Source: Chryseobacterium shigense
GTDB lineage: Bacteria; Bacteroidota; Bacteroidia; Flavobacteriales; Weeksellaceae
Assembly: GCF_900156575.1 (NCBI RefSeq)
Contig: NZ_FTNY01000001.1
Coordinates: 930,001-994,000 of the forward strand
Length of the DNA stretch: 64,000 nucleotides
Direction: 5' to 3'
Under the pieces are notes generated by a model, which saw only the letters and a program-made list of their open reading frames with translations, made no database searches and was not told the origin of the DNA. Positions 46,801-55,374 of this stretch are shown one piece after another (position 1 is the stretch's first letter; the number at the start of each line of letters is the position of its first letter). The position numbers were made by a program, and so were the translations under genes.

Positions 46801-46830
46801 ATTTTATCAGGAATTGATATCACTTTCTAA
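43825..46830 (+). CDS. susC: SusC-like TonB-dependent outer-membrane transporter
   Basis: The 1001-residue protein imports oligosaccharides across the outer membrane. It begins with a signal peptide (WLYLTVFLLPVLAMAQ), then goes almost directly into the TonB-box-like and plug region (KLDDVVLVGYTKVSKKDVTN, VRGGNSITQSNAPLYIVDGI), without the carboxypeptidase-like beta-sandwich usually found at the start of SusC proteins. The rest forms the barrel, ending in SRFILSGIDITF. The neighbouring susD and pectin enzymes point to galacturonan oligosaccharides as cargo. A candidate operator and hairpin lie upstream. The susD gene begins 10 bases after its stop. Confidence 0.95.
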   Translation: MDKKVQSIKWLYLTVFLLPVLAMAQEKDKETKLDDVVLVGYTKVSKKDVTNAVSSVKGEALKDMPSTNAAEAIQGRLAGVQVSLSEGSPGADVDIVVRGGNSITQSNAPLYIVDGIQMDNALSILSPKEIESIEVLKDASSTSIFGSRGANGVVLITTKGGRKKAKTTINYNGFVGVRKIQNKIDVLDPYQYVLYQYEQYYKNGLEADITTFNTRYGTFDQLGKYKSMKKTDWQDKVFGREAFNFTHNVSISGGSENSAFALTLNNVQEDGVMIGSAFKRSMANFKYDYDVSKKLSIGLNARYSRQMIYGAGTSASGSQSTNRLRNAIRYQPFEGGSSVDVDEFDPLFADQTNLVNPVLLANDEVKESGRNDLLLNATIDYKISKDFTFRSVIGYVQRDQIVNQFSGPVTTLARQNNDQPVVFLSNSQSRRITNTNTLNYRKTFGNHKLDLLAGQETVRTDGESMSINIKWFPKSSSAQEAFANVQLASPPSGMVQDAPKTMGDIDRLASFFGRANYIYKNKYIATVSMRADGSSVFKPGSNQWGYFPAASLAWKIKEENFLKENNSINELKLRLGFGKSGNNRIGAFLYDTFFTSSSDYGYAFGTSVTPGATTGNIMANPNVKWETASSYNAGLDFGLFKGRLYGTLDVYKTDTKDLLLLAKIPQTSGYEYQYQNSGSSENKGIELSMGGAIINKENFSWKIDANISSNRNTIKSLGNNASASANYYYYPSGWQNNLFDFLVQVGKPVGTYWGYVTAGRYEVSEFNYDAATQAYSLKAGVASSAAVANGAKPIQPGDLKLKDINNDGVIDSKDMTDLGSAQPKFYGGFTQTFRYKNWDMSLLFNFSIGNKVYNANKIEYSTQYLYKDNNMLAEVADRWRWFDDAGIKVTDPTALAALNANTTMWTPPAGAYFLHSYAIEDGSFLRLNNVTVGFSLPKGSLEAIGVKNLRLYATVNNLFTITGYSGFDPEANTRRNPLTPGVDYSAYPRSRFILSGIDITF

Positions 46831-46840
46831 AACTAACCCT

Positions 46841-48676
46841 ATGAACAAAAATAAATTCTTAGCCATTTTCTTTTCTATTGTCGGTATGGCTTCTGTTTAT
46901 TCATGCAGCGACTATTTAGAAGTAGAAAACTTATCCAATACAGCAGAAAAACAACAATTCGACTCTGCCTCAGATACTTTTGCAGCGTTGGTTGGAGTTT
47001 ATAACAGCGCCATGGGCGACAATACCTACGGGCAAAGAATGAACCTTATTCTTAGCCAGTCCGGTGACGATTTCAGAACATCGGGAGATTACAATGCCAA
47101 TGACAGAAGAGGAATCAGCTGTTTTGGAGCTGTTCCTACGAACACTGAACTGCTAAGACCTTTCTTAGATACCTACGCAGGAATCGAAAGAGCGAATCTT
47201 GTTATTAAAAATATTCCCATCTCACCTGTGTATCAGACGGGATCTGCAGCAGACAAAAAACTGATGGACAGATACCTGGGTGAAGCACTTACGTTAAGAG
47301 CTCAGTTTTATTATGACCTGATCAAAAACTGGGGTGATGTTCCTTTTCAGGATACTCCATCGGCAGATCTTGCCACGGTGTATTTACCGAAAACAGACCG
47401 TGATGTTATTTATGATAAAATCTTAGATGATCTGGCTAAAGCGGCAACATTGGTTCCATGGAAATCTGAAGCGGGGACGACTGCTCAAAGAATTTCTAAA
47501 GCAGCGGTTAAAGGATTGAGAGCAAGAATCGCACTGGCCAGAGCCGGATATTCTCTACGCAGAAGCCCGCAAGCAATGGCACAGGGTTCCAATCCTCAAA
47601 AGTATTATCAGATCGCCTACGACGAATGCAGGGATATCATCAACTCCGGAGAACATAAACTTAATCCTAGTTATGAAGGTCTTTTCAGATCATTGCACAC
47701 GAATTCTCAGGATGCAACGAATGAAGTGATCTTTGCTATAGGTGCTTTCGGAGGAAACTCAAGAACAGATTCCAAGATCGGATATTACAACGGATTAAGA
47801 CATGATGATACAGACTGGAAATCGGCAGGAGGAATCAGTGCCATTCCAACGTATTTCTATGAATTCAGCAAATTTGACCTGAGAAGGGACGTGAATATTG
47901 CCATCTTCAGAGTAAGTACGACCAAGCAGGAAGATCTTCAGACTTCCATCAACTGGAACGACGCTAAATTCAGAAAATCATGGACCAGCATTACCGGTAC
48001 TTCGCAAAATTTAGGGATTGACTGGCCGCTGGTAAGGTATTCTGATATTTTACTGATGTTTGCGGAAGCTGACAACGAATTACACAATGGAGCTTCACCG
48101 GAAGCGGTGAGTGCTGTACTTTCTGTCAAGCAGAGAGCCTTTGCCGGAAATGTAGGACAGGTAGGAACAATACCAACGGGTAAAAATGACTTCTTCAACT
48201 TTATTGTGAAAGAAAGATTACTGGAATTCGGAGGAGAAGGATTAAGAAAATATGACCTGATCCGCTGGAATCTTCTGGAAACCAAAATCAATGAAACCAA
48301 ACAGAAACTTGTGGCTTTCATGAACGGAACGGGAGCTTATGCCAACGTTCCTGAATACATTTTCTATAAAAAACCAGCCTCTACCGTGGTGAACTATGTT
48401 CCAACGAAGACGGCTCAGCAAAATGTACTGGACATGGATCTTTATGTAAACGGAATTGCGAAAGCAGATGTGTTCTACAGTCCGAACCAAAGTGTTGCAA
48501 CACCGTCAGGATATACCAAAGTGAACTGGAGACTGGCTATGACACTGCCTTATATCAGTGGAGATCCTATAAAGAGTTATGCGCACTATTTTCAGCCTAA
48601 CAAAAAAGAACTTCTCCCGATCGCCCTGGATGTCATCAATTCAAATTACAACCTTACCCAGGATTACGGTTATTAG
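46841..48676 (+). CDS. susD: SusD-like glycan-binding lipoprotein
   Basis: The 611-residue surface lipoprotein captures glycans and pairs with SusC. I use the ATG at 46841 (MNKNKFLAIFFSIVGMASVY), giving a lipoprotein signal with Cys at position 23 (ASVYSC). An earlier in-frame ATG at 46814 would overlap susC. The sequence has SusD/RagB features: DRYLGEALTLRAQFYYDLIKNWGDVP, then RISKAAVKGLRARIALARAG, and RYSDILLMFAEADNEL near the C-terminal half, with RERLLEFGGEGLRKYDLIRW close to the end. It follows susC by 10 bases and is followed by a strong hairpin before the enzyme genes. Confidence 0.95.
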   Translation: MNKNKFLAIFFSIVGMASVYSCSDYLEVENLSNTAEKQQFDSASDTFAALVGVYNSAMGDNTYGQRMNLILSQSGDDFRTSGDYNANDRRGISCFGAVPTNTELLRPFLDTYAGIERANLVIKNIPISPVYQTGSAADKKLMDRYLGEALTLRAQFYYDLIKNWGDVPFQDTPSADLATVYLPKTDRDVIYDKILDDLAKAATLVPWKSEAGTTAQRISKAAVKGLRARIALARAGYSLRRSPQAMAQGSNPQKYYQIAYDECRDIINSGEHKLNPSYEGLFRSLHTNSQDATNEVIFAIGAFGGNSRTDSKIGYYNGLRHDDTDWKSAGGISAIPTYFYEFSKFDLRRDVNIAIFRVSTTKQEDLQTSINWNDAKFRKSWTSITGTSQNLGIDWPLVRYSDILLMFAEADNELHNGASPEAVSAVLSVKQRAFAGNVGQVGTIPTGKNDFFNFIVKERLLEFGGEGLRKYDLIRWNLLETKINETKQKLVAFMNGTGAYANVPEYIFYKKPASTVVNYVPTKTAQQNVLDMDLYVNGIAKADVFYSPNQSVATPSGYTKVNWRLAMTLPYISGDPIKSYAHYFQPNKKELLPIALDVINSNYNLTQDYGY

Positions 48677-48705
48677 ACAAATAGTTTCACATTCATATTA
48701 AGTAG

Positions 48706-48742
48706 ATACAGACTTTCTCTTCACAGAGAAGTCTGTATTTTA
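48706..48742 (+). terminator. Hairpin with T-rich tail between susD and the pectin methylesterase gene
   Basis: The arms ATACAGACTTTCTCT (48706-48720) and AGAGAAGTCTGTAT (48725-48738) pair with one bulged base and a TCAC loop, followed by TTTTAAA. It lies 30 bases after the susD stop and 15 bases before the next start. It may be a partial terminator or mRNA-stabilising element that lets susCD be made at higher levels than the enzymes. Confidence 0.65.
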
Positions 48743-48756
48743 AACAAAACCATTCA

Positions 48757-49779
48757 ATGAGAATTTCCGCTCTTCTTAAAGATTTTAAAGTGTTGACCGT
48801 TTTTTCGATCGTGCTGATCGGTCTTCTTTCTTTCAAAACCAGCGATAAAACCATCGTGGTTTCGAAAGACGGGAAAGGCCATTTCACAACAGTACAACAA
48901 GCTATCGATGCTGTCGGAAACGGGTCTGCATCAACAACAAAAATCATTATTAAATCCGGAGTTTATAAAGAAAAAATCATCATTCCTGAAACCAAGGGAG
49001 CTATTGTTATAGAGGGCGAAAATCCTGAAAATACGGTCATCACATATGATGATTTCGCTTCCAAAAAGAATCAGGAAGGAAAAGAGATCGGAACGACAGG
49101 TTCTTCTACCATTTTTATTTATTCAAACGATTTTACCGCAAAGAATATCTCATTTGAAAACAGTTCAGGAAAGGTAGGACAAGCTGTTGCCGTTCTGACT
49201 ACAGGTGACAGAATTGCTTTTGACAACTGCCGGTTTCTGGGAAATCAGGACACCCTATACCTGAAAGGAGCACAGGATCTTGCAGACAAAAGCCAACCTT
49301 CAAGAAATTATTTCACAAACTGTTATATCGAAGGAACTACAGACTATATTTTCGGGGCGGGAACGGCTGTTTTTGAAAACTGCACTATTCATTCCAAAGA
49401 GGGTGCATCGTATATAACCGCCGCTTCTACTCCACAGGGCCAGGCTTTCGGATTTGTTTTTATTCACTCTAAAATCGTTGGAAATGCCACCCAAAACTCA
49501 GTTTATCTTGGAAGGCCCTGGAGACCTTTCGCCAAAACAGTCTACATCAACTGCGAAATGAATGCTACTATCAGACCTGAAGGATGGCACAACTGGAGCA
49601 AGCCGGATGCTGAAAAAACAACGTTTTATGGAGAATTCAATTCAAAAGGAACCGGAGCCAATGCTTCAAAAAGAGTTTCATGGTCGCATCAGTTAACTCA
49701 GGAAGAACAAAGAAAATATACCGCAGACTCTATTCTCACAGGAAACGACCACTGGAATATTAGAAAAAATCTGCAATAA
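48757..49779 (+). CDS. Pectin methylesterase (CE8)
   Basis: The 340-residue enzyme removes methyl esters from homogalacturonan, releasing methanol. It is a parallel beta-helix with the CE8 catalytic residues Asp165 (GNQDTLY), Asp196 (EGTTDYIFGAG) and Arg253 (YLGRPWRP), in the usual order. It has an N-terminal hydrophobic stretch (VLTVFSIVLIGLLSF) that fits a signal anchor or signal peptide. It is the first enzyme gene after susCD and is followed 24 bases on by the PL1 lyase. De-esterification opens the backbone to lyases and GH28. A second CE8 copy lies at 59052. Confidence 0.94.
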   Translation: MRISALLKDFKVLTVFSIVLIGLLSFKTSDKTIVVSKDGKGHFTTVQQAIDAVGNGSASTTKIIIKSGVYKEKIIIPETKGAIVIEGENPENTVITYDDFASKKNQEGKEIGTTGSSTIFIYSNDFTAKNISFENSSGKVGQAVAVLTTGDRIAFDNCRFLGNQDTLYLKGAQDLADKSQPSRNYFTNCYIEGTTDYIFGAGTAVFENCTIHSKEGASYITAASTPQGQAFGFVFIHSKIVGNATQNSVYLGRPWRPFAKTVYINCEMNATIRPEGWHNWSKPDAEKTTFYGEFNSKGTGANASKRVSWSHQLTQEEQRKYTADSILTGNDHWNIRKNLQ

Positions 49780-49803
49780 ACCTCAATATCAACGGTTTTT
49801 ATC

Positions 49804-51222
49804 ATGAAAAAACAATGGATCAAGCTATTCACGATAGGCGTTTTATGCGGTGCAACAGGGTCCGCAGAAGCTCAGAATGTGTTAAGTTTTCCGGGAGCAG
49901 AAGGTTTCGGGAGGTATACATCGGGTGGACGTGGCGGAAAGGTTTATTGTGTGACGAAAACTTCGGATGACGGTTCAGAAGGAACCCTGAGATATGCCCT
50001 CAACCAGAAAGGTCCGAGATATATTATTTTTAAAACAGGAGGGACCATCTATCTTCAATCCCCGTTAAAAATACTTGAAGGCAACGTAACGATAGCCGGA
50101 CAGACTGCCCCGGGAGACGGAATTACGATTGCCAATTACGAAACTTTTGTAGCTGCAGACAATGTAATCATCCGGTACATGAGATTCAGAATGGGGGATC
50201 AGAAAAAATTTGAAGGCGACGCCCTTGGGGCAAGATTCATTAAAAACCTGATTGTGGATCATTGTTCGATGAGCTGGTCTACCGATGAAACCGTTTCTAT
50301 TTATAACAATGAAAATACAACGCTTCAATGGTGTATCATTGCAGAAAGTTTAAGAAATTCTGTTCATCAGAAAGGAGCGCACGGATACGGAGGAATTGCC
50401 GGAGGAAAACAGGCTTCTTTTCATCATAATCTGTACGCCCATCATGACAGCAGAAATCCAAGATTAGGTGAATACGCAGGAAGTAAGTTTGCTTTAACCG
50501 ATCTTACAGATTTCAGAAATAATGTGATTTATAATTGGGGCCACAACAATATCTATGGAGGAGAAGCAATGAACGTGAATATCATTAATAATTATTACAA
50601 ACCCGGCCCTGCAACGATGACGAAACAAAGGATTGTTGCGATTGATAAAAATGAAAAACCGGAAACAGAAGTCTACAATATCTGGGGGAAATATTACATC
50701 AATGGAAATGTGGCGAAAGGAAGTCCTGAAGTCACCAAAGATAACTGGACGGAAGGTGTATTCAGCCAGATGAAACCTTCTTACCACCTGACAGATCAGG
50801 ACAGAAACGCCATTAAAATGAGTCAGCCGCATGATATTCAGAATACTATAAAAACACATTCTGCACAGGAGGCTTATGAGAAAATTATAAAGTCCGGAGG
50901 GGCCAGCCTGGTAAGGGATGCCGTGGATCTTCATATTTTAAAAGATGTCAAAAACGGAAGTTTCACCTACCAGGGTTCAAAAGGAAGTACCAACGGAATC
51001 ATTGACTCTCAAAAGGACGTTGGCGGATATCCCAATCTGAAAGAAGGAAAACCACTCCCCGACTCTGATAATGACGGAATGCCCGATGAATGGGAAATCA
51101 AACACGGTTTGAACCCCAAACTCTCCAACGCCAACGGAAGAGATTTAGAGAAGGACTACGACAATATAGAAGTGTACATCAATGATATTGTCTATAAAAT
51201 AACCGGGGGACAAAAAAACTAA
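49804..51222 (+). CDS. Pectate lyase (PL1), secreted
   Basis: The 472-residue protein has a signal peptide (FTIGVLCGATGSAEAQ) and a parallel beta-helix with PL1 features: FPGAEGFGRYTSGGRGGKVY at the start, VDHCSMSWSTDETVSIYN, and EYAGSKFALTDLTDFRNNVIYNWG. It should cut de-esterified homogalacturonan by beta-elimination, leaving 4,5-unsaturated ends, with Ca2+. Near residue 420 it has DSDNDGMPDEWE, a thrombospondin-3/EF-hand-like calcium motif, which is common in Bacteroidota relatives. It lacks an obvious T9SS sorting domain. It sits between CE8 and the DUF4861 gene. Confidence 0.92.
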   Translation: MKKQWIKLFTIGVLCGATGSAEAQNVLSFPGAEGFGRYTSGGRGGKVYCVTKTSDDGSEGTLRYALNQKGPRYIIFKTGGTIYLQSPLKILEGNVTIAGQTAPGDGITIANYETFVAADNVIIRYMRFRMGDQKKFEGDALGARFIKNLIVDHCSMSWSTDETVSIYNNENTTLQWCIIAESLRNSVHQKGAHGYGGIAGGKQASFHHNLYAHHDSRNPRLGEYAGSKFALTDLTDFRNNVIYNWGHNNIYGGEAMNVNIINNYYKPGPATMTKQRIVAIDKNEKPETEVYNIWGKYYINGNVAKGSPEVTKDNWTEGVFSQMKPSYHLTDQDRNAIKMSQPHDIQNTIKTHSAQEAYEKIIKSGGASLVRDAVDLHILKDVKNGSFTYQGSKGSTNGIIDSQKDVGGYPNLKEGKPLPDSDNDGMPDEWEIKHGLNPKLSNANGRDLEKDYDNIEVYINDIVYKITGGQKN

Positions 51223-51264
51223 TAACCATGAAAACTTTTTGTTAAACCCGGTTATCTAATAAAA

Positions 51265-52278
51265 ATGATTATGTTAAAATTGAAATTCAGTGTATTCAAA
51301 ATAGCAGCAGCAGGAGTATTCATGAGTTCTGTAGTAGTACATGCTCAAACTTCTGTGATTGAAAAAATCCGTAAAAATCCCAAAGCTCCTTTTTCTTATG
51401 CAGAGCTTTCTGTAAAAGAAGGCGGAAAATGGGAAGTAGATCAATACATCGGCGGTACTTTCAAAAATATTCAGGAACTTACAATTCCCGCTGAACATAC
51501 GGATCACTCGACCTACATCAGGTACGAAGGCATCGGACTGGAAAACAACCAGATTGGCTACAGACTCTATCTGGACTGGAGAAATGCGACGGATATTTTC
51601 GGTAAAAAAGTAAAAACCCTGGTTTTACCGGAGGTTGGTCAGGACGGGTTTGAGTCTTATCATCACGACGCTCCCTGGGGGCAGGATGTTTTAAAATCCG
51701 GCCGTACCATTGGCGTCGGTTCTTATGGAAGGTATGACGAGCAGAACGATTATGTGGAAACTTTCAAAACGGTAAAAAATACAACGGCTAAGGTCAGTAA
51801 TGAAAAAGACAGATCCTTCGCTACCATCGATTATAAAGGATGGAAAACCTGGGGTACTGCGGTAGATCTTCAGTCAAAACTGACCATTTTCCCCAAAGAC
51901 CGTTTTGTAAAAGTAGATTTATCTTTGAGCAATACCCTTTCCGGGTTGTGTACTGGCATTGTGGCTATTAAAAATATTCCGGTAAAACAGGGAATCAGCC
52001 AAAATAAAAAATGGGCCTACATCGCCACGTACGGAAACCAGACTGAAACCAAAAAGGATGACAATCTGGGAATGGCTGTCTTCTACCCTATTGAAAGTTT
52101 TGATAAATATGTGAAAACAAAATCCACTCACACGGTGGTTTTCAAGAAAACGAAAAACGTTTCCTATTACTTTCTGGGAGCATGGTCTCTGGAACCCAAC
52201 GGTCTGACTACAGAAGAATCATTTTACCACGATCTGGATAAAAAACTGGATCTGTTAGATAAAAATAATCAACTTTAA
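51265..52278 (+). CDS. DUF4861 exported protein
   Basis: The 337-residue protein has a signal peptide (VFKIAAAGVFMSSVVVHAQ). It matches the DUF4861 pattern: YAELSVKEGGKWEVDQYIGG, NQIGYRLYLDWRNATDIFGK, then a Gly/Asp-rich FESYHHDAPWGQDVLK and GVGSYGRYDEQ, and a C-terminal TVVFKKTKNVSYYFLGAWSL. No catalytic residues are established for the family. It lies between PL1 and GH105, which suggests a role in processing or binding unsaturated or modified pectin fragments. The start could also be the ATG six bases later. Confidence 0.85.
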   Translation: MIMLKLKFSVFKIAAAGVFMSSVVVHAQTSVIEKIRKNPKAPFSYAELSVKEGGKWEVDQYIGGTFKNIQELTIPAEHTDHSTYIRYEGIGLENNQIGYRLYLDWRNATDIFGKKVKTLVLPEVGQDGFESYHHDAPWGQDVLKSGRTIGVGSYGRYDEQNDYVETFKTVKNTTAKVSNEKDRSFATIDYKGWKTWGTAVDLQSKLTIFPKDRFVKVDLSLSNTLSGLCTGIVAIKNIPVKQGISQNKKWAYIATYGNQTETKKDDNLGMAVFYPIESFDKYVKTKSTHTVVFKKTKNVSYYFLGAWSLEPNGLTTEESFYHDLDKKLDLLDKNNQL

Positions 52279-52289
52279 AGTTTGAAATA

Positions 52290-53549
52290 ATGAATTTGAT
52301 TAATCATCAACTCAAAATATATGCACTGGCGGTCATGGGTTCAGGAATCTTCATGGCTTGTGCCCAAACCAGGCAGGCTACCGATTCAAAAATGACTGCT
52401 GCACAGGCAAAAGCAGGAAAAATAATTCCATCCCAGTTACAATGGTCAGAAAGAATGCTTCTCTCTGAGATTCAACGATTCCCGGAAGCCTGGATGCTGG
52501 ATTACAATAAAAATCCTAAATGGAGCTATCCTACAGCCATTGTACTGGAAGGTGCGGAAAGACTATACCAAAAGACAGGTAATAAAGACTATTACAACTA
52601 CATCACGAGATTTGGCGATACGATGGTAAAAGAGGACGGAACAATTGTTTCATACGATCTTACCAAATATAATATCGATATGCTGAACTGCGGAAATGTT
52701 TTGATTTACCTTTATCAGCAGGAGAAAAAAGAAAAATATTTAAAAGCATTACAAACACTCCGGTCACAGATCGACGGACAACCAAGAACCTCCGAAGGTG
52801 GCTTCTGGCACAAGAAAATCTATCCTAATCAAATGTGGCTAGATGGCTTGTACATGGGTGAACCCTTTTATGCCAACTACACCCACGAATTTTCAAAAGG
52901 AGCCGATGCTGCAAAAGCTTACGATGATATCATCAATCAATTTGCCTTAATTCAAAAATATCTTTTGGATAAAAAAACAGGTCTGCTGTATCACGCCTGG
53001 GACGAAAGCAAAGAACAGGCCTGGGCCGATAAAGAAACCGGACTTTCACCCAATTTCTGGTCCAGAGCGATGGGTTGGTACGGAATGGCCATGGTAGATG
53101 TGCTGGATTATTTACCCCAAAATCATCCGGGAAGAGCTCAATTGATCTCTTATTTAAAATCCTACACCGATGCGGTTATCAAAGTTCAGGACAAAGGAAC
53201 GGGACTTTGGTATCAGGTTTTAGATAAAGGGGGAGAAAAAGGGAATTATCTGGAAGCAACGGGTTCATCCATGTTTGTCTATACGATCATCAAATCAGTC
53301 AACAAAGGGTATCTTCCGAAATCCTATAAAGCGTATGCTAAAAAAGGCTACGACGGAATCATTAATAATCTGATCACGGTTGACGAAAACGGATTGGTGA
53401 GCTTAAATAAATGCTGCGCAGTCGCAGGTTTAGGTGGAACGCCTTACAGAAGCGGTTCTTATGAATATTATATCAATGAGGAGATCCGTTCCAATGATCC
53501 AAAAGGAACAGGCCCCTTTATTCTGGCATGTTTAGAATTTGAAAAATAA
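52290..53549 (+). CDS. Unsaturated rhamnogalacturonyl/galacturonyl hydrolase (GH105)
   Basis: The 419-residue enzyme hydrolyses unsaturated uronic acid from the non-reducing end of lyase products by hydrating the double bond. It is an (alpha/alpha)6 barrel with the signature MWLDGLYMGEPF and the catalytic Asp185. Later it has WSRAMGWYGMAMVDVLDYLP and LYLEATGSSMFVYTI-like text (NYLEATGSSMFVYTIIKSVN), typical of YteR/YesR proteins. The N-terminus has a hydrophobic signal ending GIFMACAQ; the Cys may mark a lipoprotein, though the lipobox is imperfect. It follows DUF4861 by 11 bases. Confidence 0.93.
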   Translation: MNLINHQLKIYALAVMGSGIFMACAQTRQATDSKMTAAQAKAGKIIPSQLQWSERMLLSEIQRFPEAWMLDYNKNPKWSYPTAIVLEGAERLYQKTGNKDYYNYITRFGDTMVKEDGTIVSYDLTKYNIDMLNCGNVLIYLYQQEKKEKYLKALQTLRSQIDGQPRTSEGGFWHKKIYPNQMWLDGLYMGEPFYANYTHEFSKGADAAKAYDDIINQFALIQKYLLDKKTGLLYHAWDESKEQAWADKETGLSPNFWSRAMGWYGMAMVDVLDYLPQNHPGRAQLISYLKSYTDAVIKVQDKGTGLWYQVLDKGGEKGNYLEATGSSMFVYTIIKSVNKGYLPKSYKAYAKKGYDGIINNLITVDENGLVSLNKCCAVAGLGGTPYRSGSYEYYINEEIRSNDPKGTGPFILACLEFEK

Positions 53550-53671
53550 CGAAAGGAAAAACATTCACCTTTTGCCGGGTAGAATACCTTGCGAGTCCAA
53601 ATTACTACTGATTAAAAAAAGAATGTGACTGGGCATTAAAATTAAAAACAGATAAAAAATCTGATTTTACA

Positions 53672-55312
53672 ATGATAAAAAATCTTTTAAACAGAACAGC
53701 AATTACTGTATTTTCAATTGCTTCAACATATCTTACCGCACAGGAAAAACCATCCATCTCTGAAGTGTGGACGGCAGATCAGGGGAAAAATTTCAGAAAT
53801 CCTATTCTTCATGCAGATTACTCCGATCCGGATGTCATTCGTGTCGGTGACGATTACTATATGACTGCTTCCAGTTTCAATGAAGCTCCGGGGCTGCCGA
53901 TCCTGCATTCTAAAGATATGGTAAACTGGAAATTGGTGAATTATGCACTTCCTGATGTTCTTCCGCAAGAACATTTCTCGACCCCAAAAAGAGGCGACGG
54001 TGTTTGGGCACCCAGCATCAGATTTCATCAAGGTGAATTTTACATTTACTGGGGCGATCCAGACTTCGGAATTTATATGGTTAAAACCAAAAACCCGCTG
54101 GGAGCCTGGGAAAAACCAATTTTGGTAATGGAAGGAAAAGGCCTGATCGACTCATGTCCGTTTTGGGATGAGGATGGAAGTGCCTACTTGATTCATGGCT
54201 GGGCGGGAAGCCGTGCAGGGGTGAAAAGTTTGCTGTCAATTAATAAAATGAATTCCGAAGGAACAAAAGTACTGGACAAAGGTGTTCATGTTTTTGATGG
54301 CCACGACGCTCATCCTACCGTTGAAGGCCCCAAACTGTATAAAAGAAACGGCTATTATTATATTTTTGCTCCGGCAGGCGGTGTGGCTACAGGATGGCAA
54401 TTGGTTCTGAGATCCAAAAACATTTATGGTCCCTACGAAGAAAAAATAGTTTTGGAGCAGGGCTCAACAAAGATCAATGGACCGCATCAGGGAGCCTGGG
54501 TAGATACGCCTTCCGGTGAAGATTGGTTTTATCATTTTCAGGATGTGGATGCCTACGGAAGAATCGTCCATCTGCAACCGATGAAATGGGAAAAAGACTG
54601 GCCTTTCATCGGAATTGACACGGACAAAAACGGTATTGGTGAACCAGTATCAAGCTATAAAAAACCCAACGTTGGTCAGTCCTACCCTGCCGTTACGCCT
54701 CCTGAAACCGATGAATTTGACCGTGAAAAACCAGGACTTCAATGGCAATGGAGTGCCAATGAAAATATCGTTTGGTCGTCTAAACTTCCGGGCCAAAAAT
54801 TTTTAAGACTATTCTCCATGAAAGTTCCTGAAGGTGAAAAAAATCTTTGGAACGTCCCCAATTTATTAACCCAAAAATTCCCGGCTCCGAATTTTGCGGC
54901 ATCAACGAAAGTTAAATTAACACCGGAAGATGCCAAGGAAGGGAAAACAGCTGGATTGCTCATCATGGGCTCAGATCATGAATCGCTGGTGATTACCAAT
55001 AAGCCTGACGGATATTATGTACAGTTAAGAAGAGCTGAAAAAGCAGATAAAGGAGGGGAGGAAAAAGTTTTATTTGAAACAAAATTAAAAGGAAACGAAG
55101 TTTATTTGAAAGTAAATATAAACGAGCCCAATGGCTTGTGCCAGTTCAGCTACAGTGAAAATGGGAAAAACTTCATCAAAGCGGGCGACGTTTTTCAGGC
55201 AAAACCCGGAAAATGGATCGGAGCTAAAGTCGGGCTCTATAGTATAAGTACTGCAAAAGCACCCCGTGGCGGATATGCAGATTTTGATTGGTTTAGAATC
55301 ACAAAAAATTAG
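53672..55312 (+). CDS. GH43 glycoside hydrolase
   Basis: The 546-residue protein has a short signal peptide (AITVFSIASTYLTAQ) and an N-terminal five-bladed beta-propeller (GH43) with catalytic residues Asp52 (YSDPDVIRV), Asp160 (GLIDSCPFWDEDG) and Glu218 (PTVEGPKLYKRNG) in the usual spacing. A C-terminal beta-sandwich of about 200 residues (TDEFDREKPGLQWQWS to DFDWFRITKN) is a GH43_C2-like domain. Family members are xylosidases, arabinofuranosidases or galactosidases. In this setting arabinan, xylogalacturonan or rhamnogalacturonan side-chains are likely targets; the subfamily is uncertain. Confidence 0.92.
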   Translation: MIKNLLNRTAITVFSIASTYLTAQEKPSISEVWTADQGKNFRNPILHADYSDPDVIRVGDDYYMTASSFNEAPGLPILHSKDMVNWKLVNYALPDVLPQEHFSTPKRGDGVWAPSIRFHQGEFYIYWGDPDFGIYMVKTKNPLGAWEKPILVMEGKGLIDSCPFWDEDGSAYLIHGWAGSRAGVKSLLSINKMNSEGTKVLDKGVHVFDGHDAHPTVEGPKLYKRNGYYYIFAPAGGVATGWQLVLRSKNIYGPYEEKIVLEQGSTKINGPHQGAWVDTPSGEDWFYHFQDVDAYGRIVHLQPMKWEKDWPFIGIDTDKNGIGEPVSSYKKPNVGQSYPAVTPPETDEFDREKPGLQWQWSANENIVWSSKLPGQKFLRLFSMKVPEGEKNLWNVPNLLTQKFPAPNFAASTKVKLTPEDAKEGKTAGLLIMGSDHESLVITNKPDGYYVQLRRAEKADKGGEEKVLFETKLKGNEVYLKVNINEPNGLCQFSYSENGKNFIKAGDVFQAKPGKWIGAKVGLYSISTAKAPRGGYADFDWFRITKN

Positions 55313-55374
55313 ATTAAAAAAATGATCGTTAGCCAAACTTTGCGTTTTTGCATTGATCAACTCATATCTCAGTT

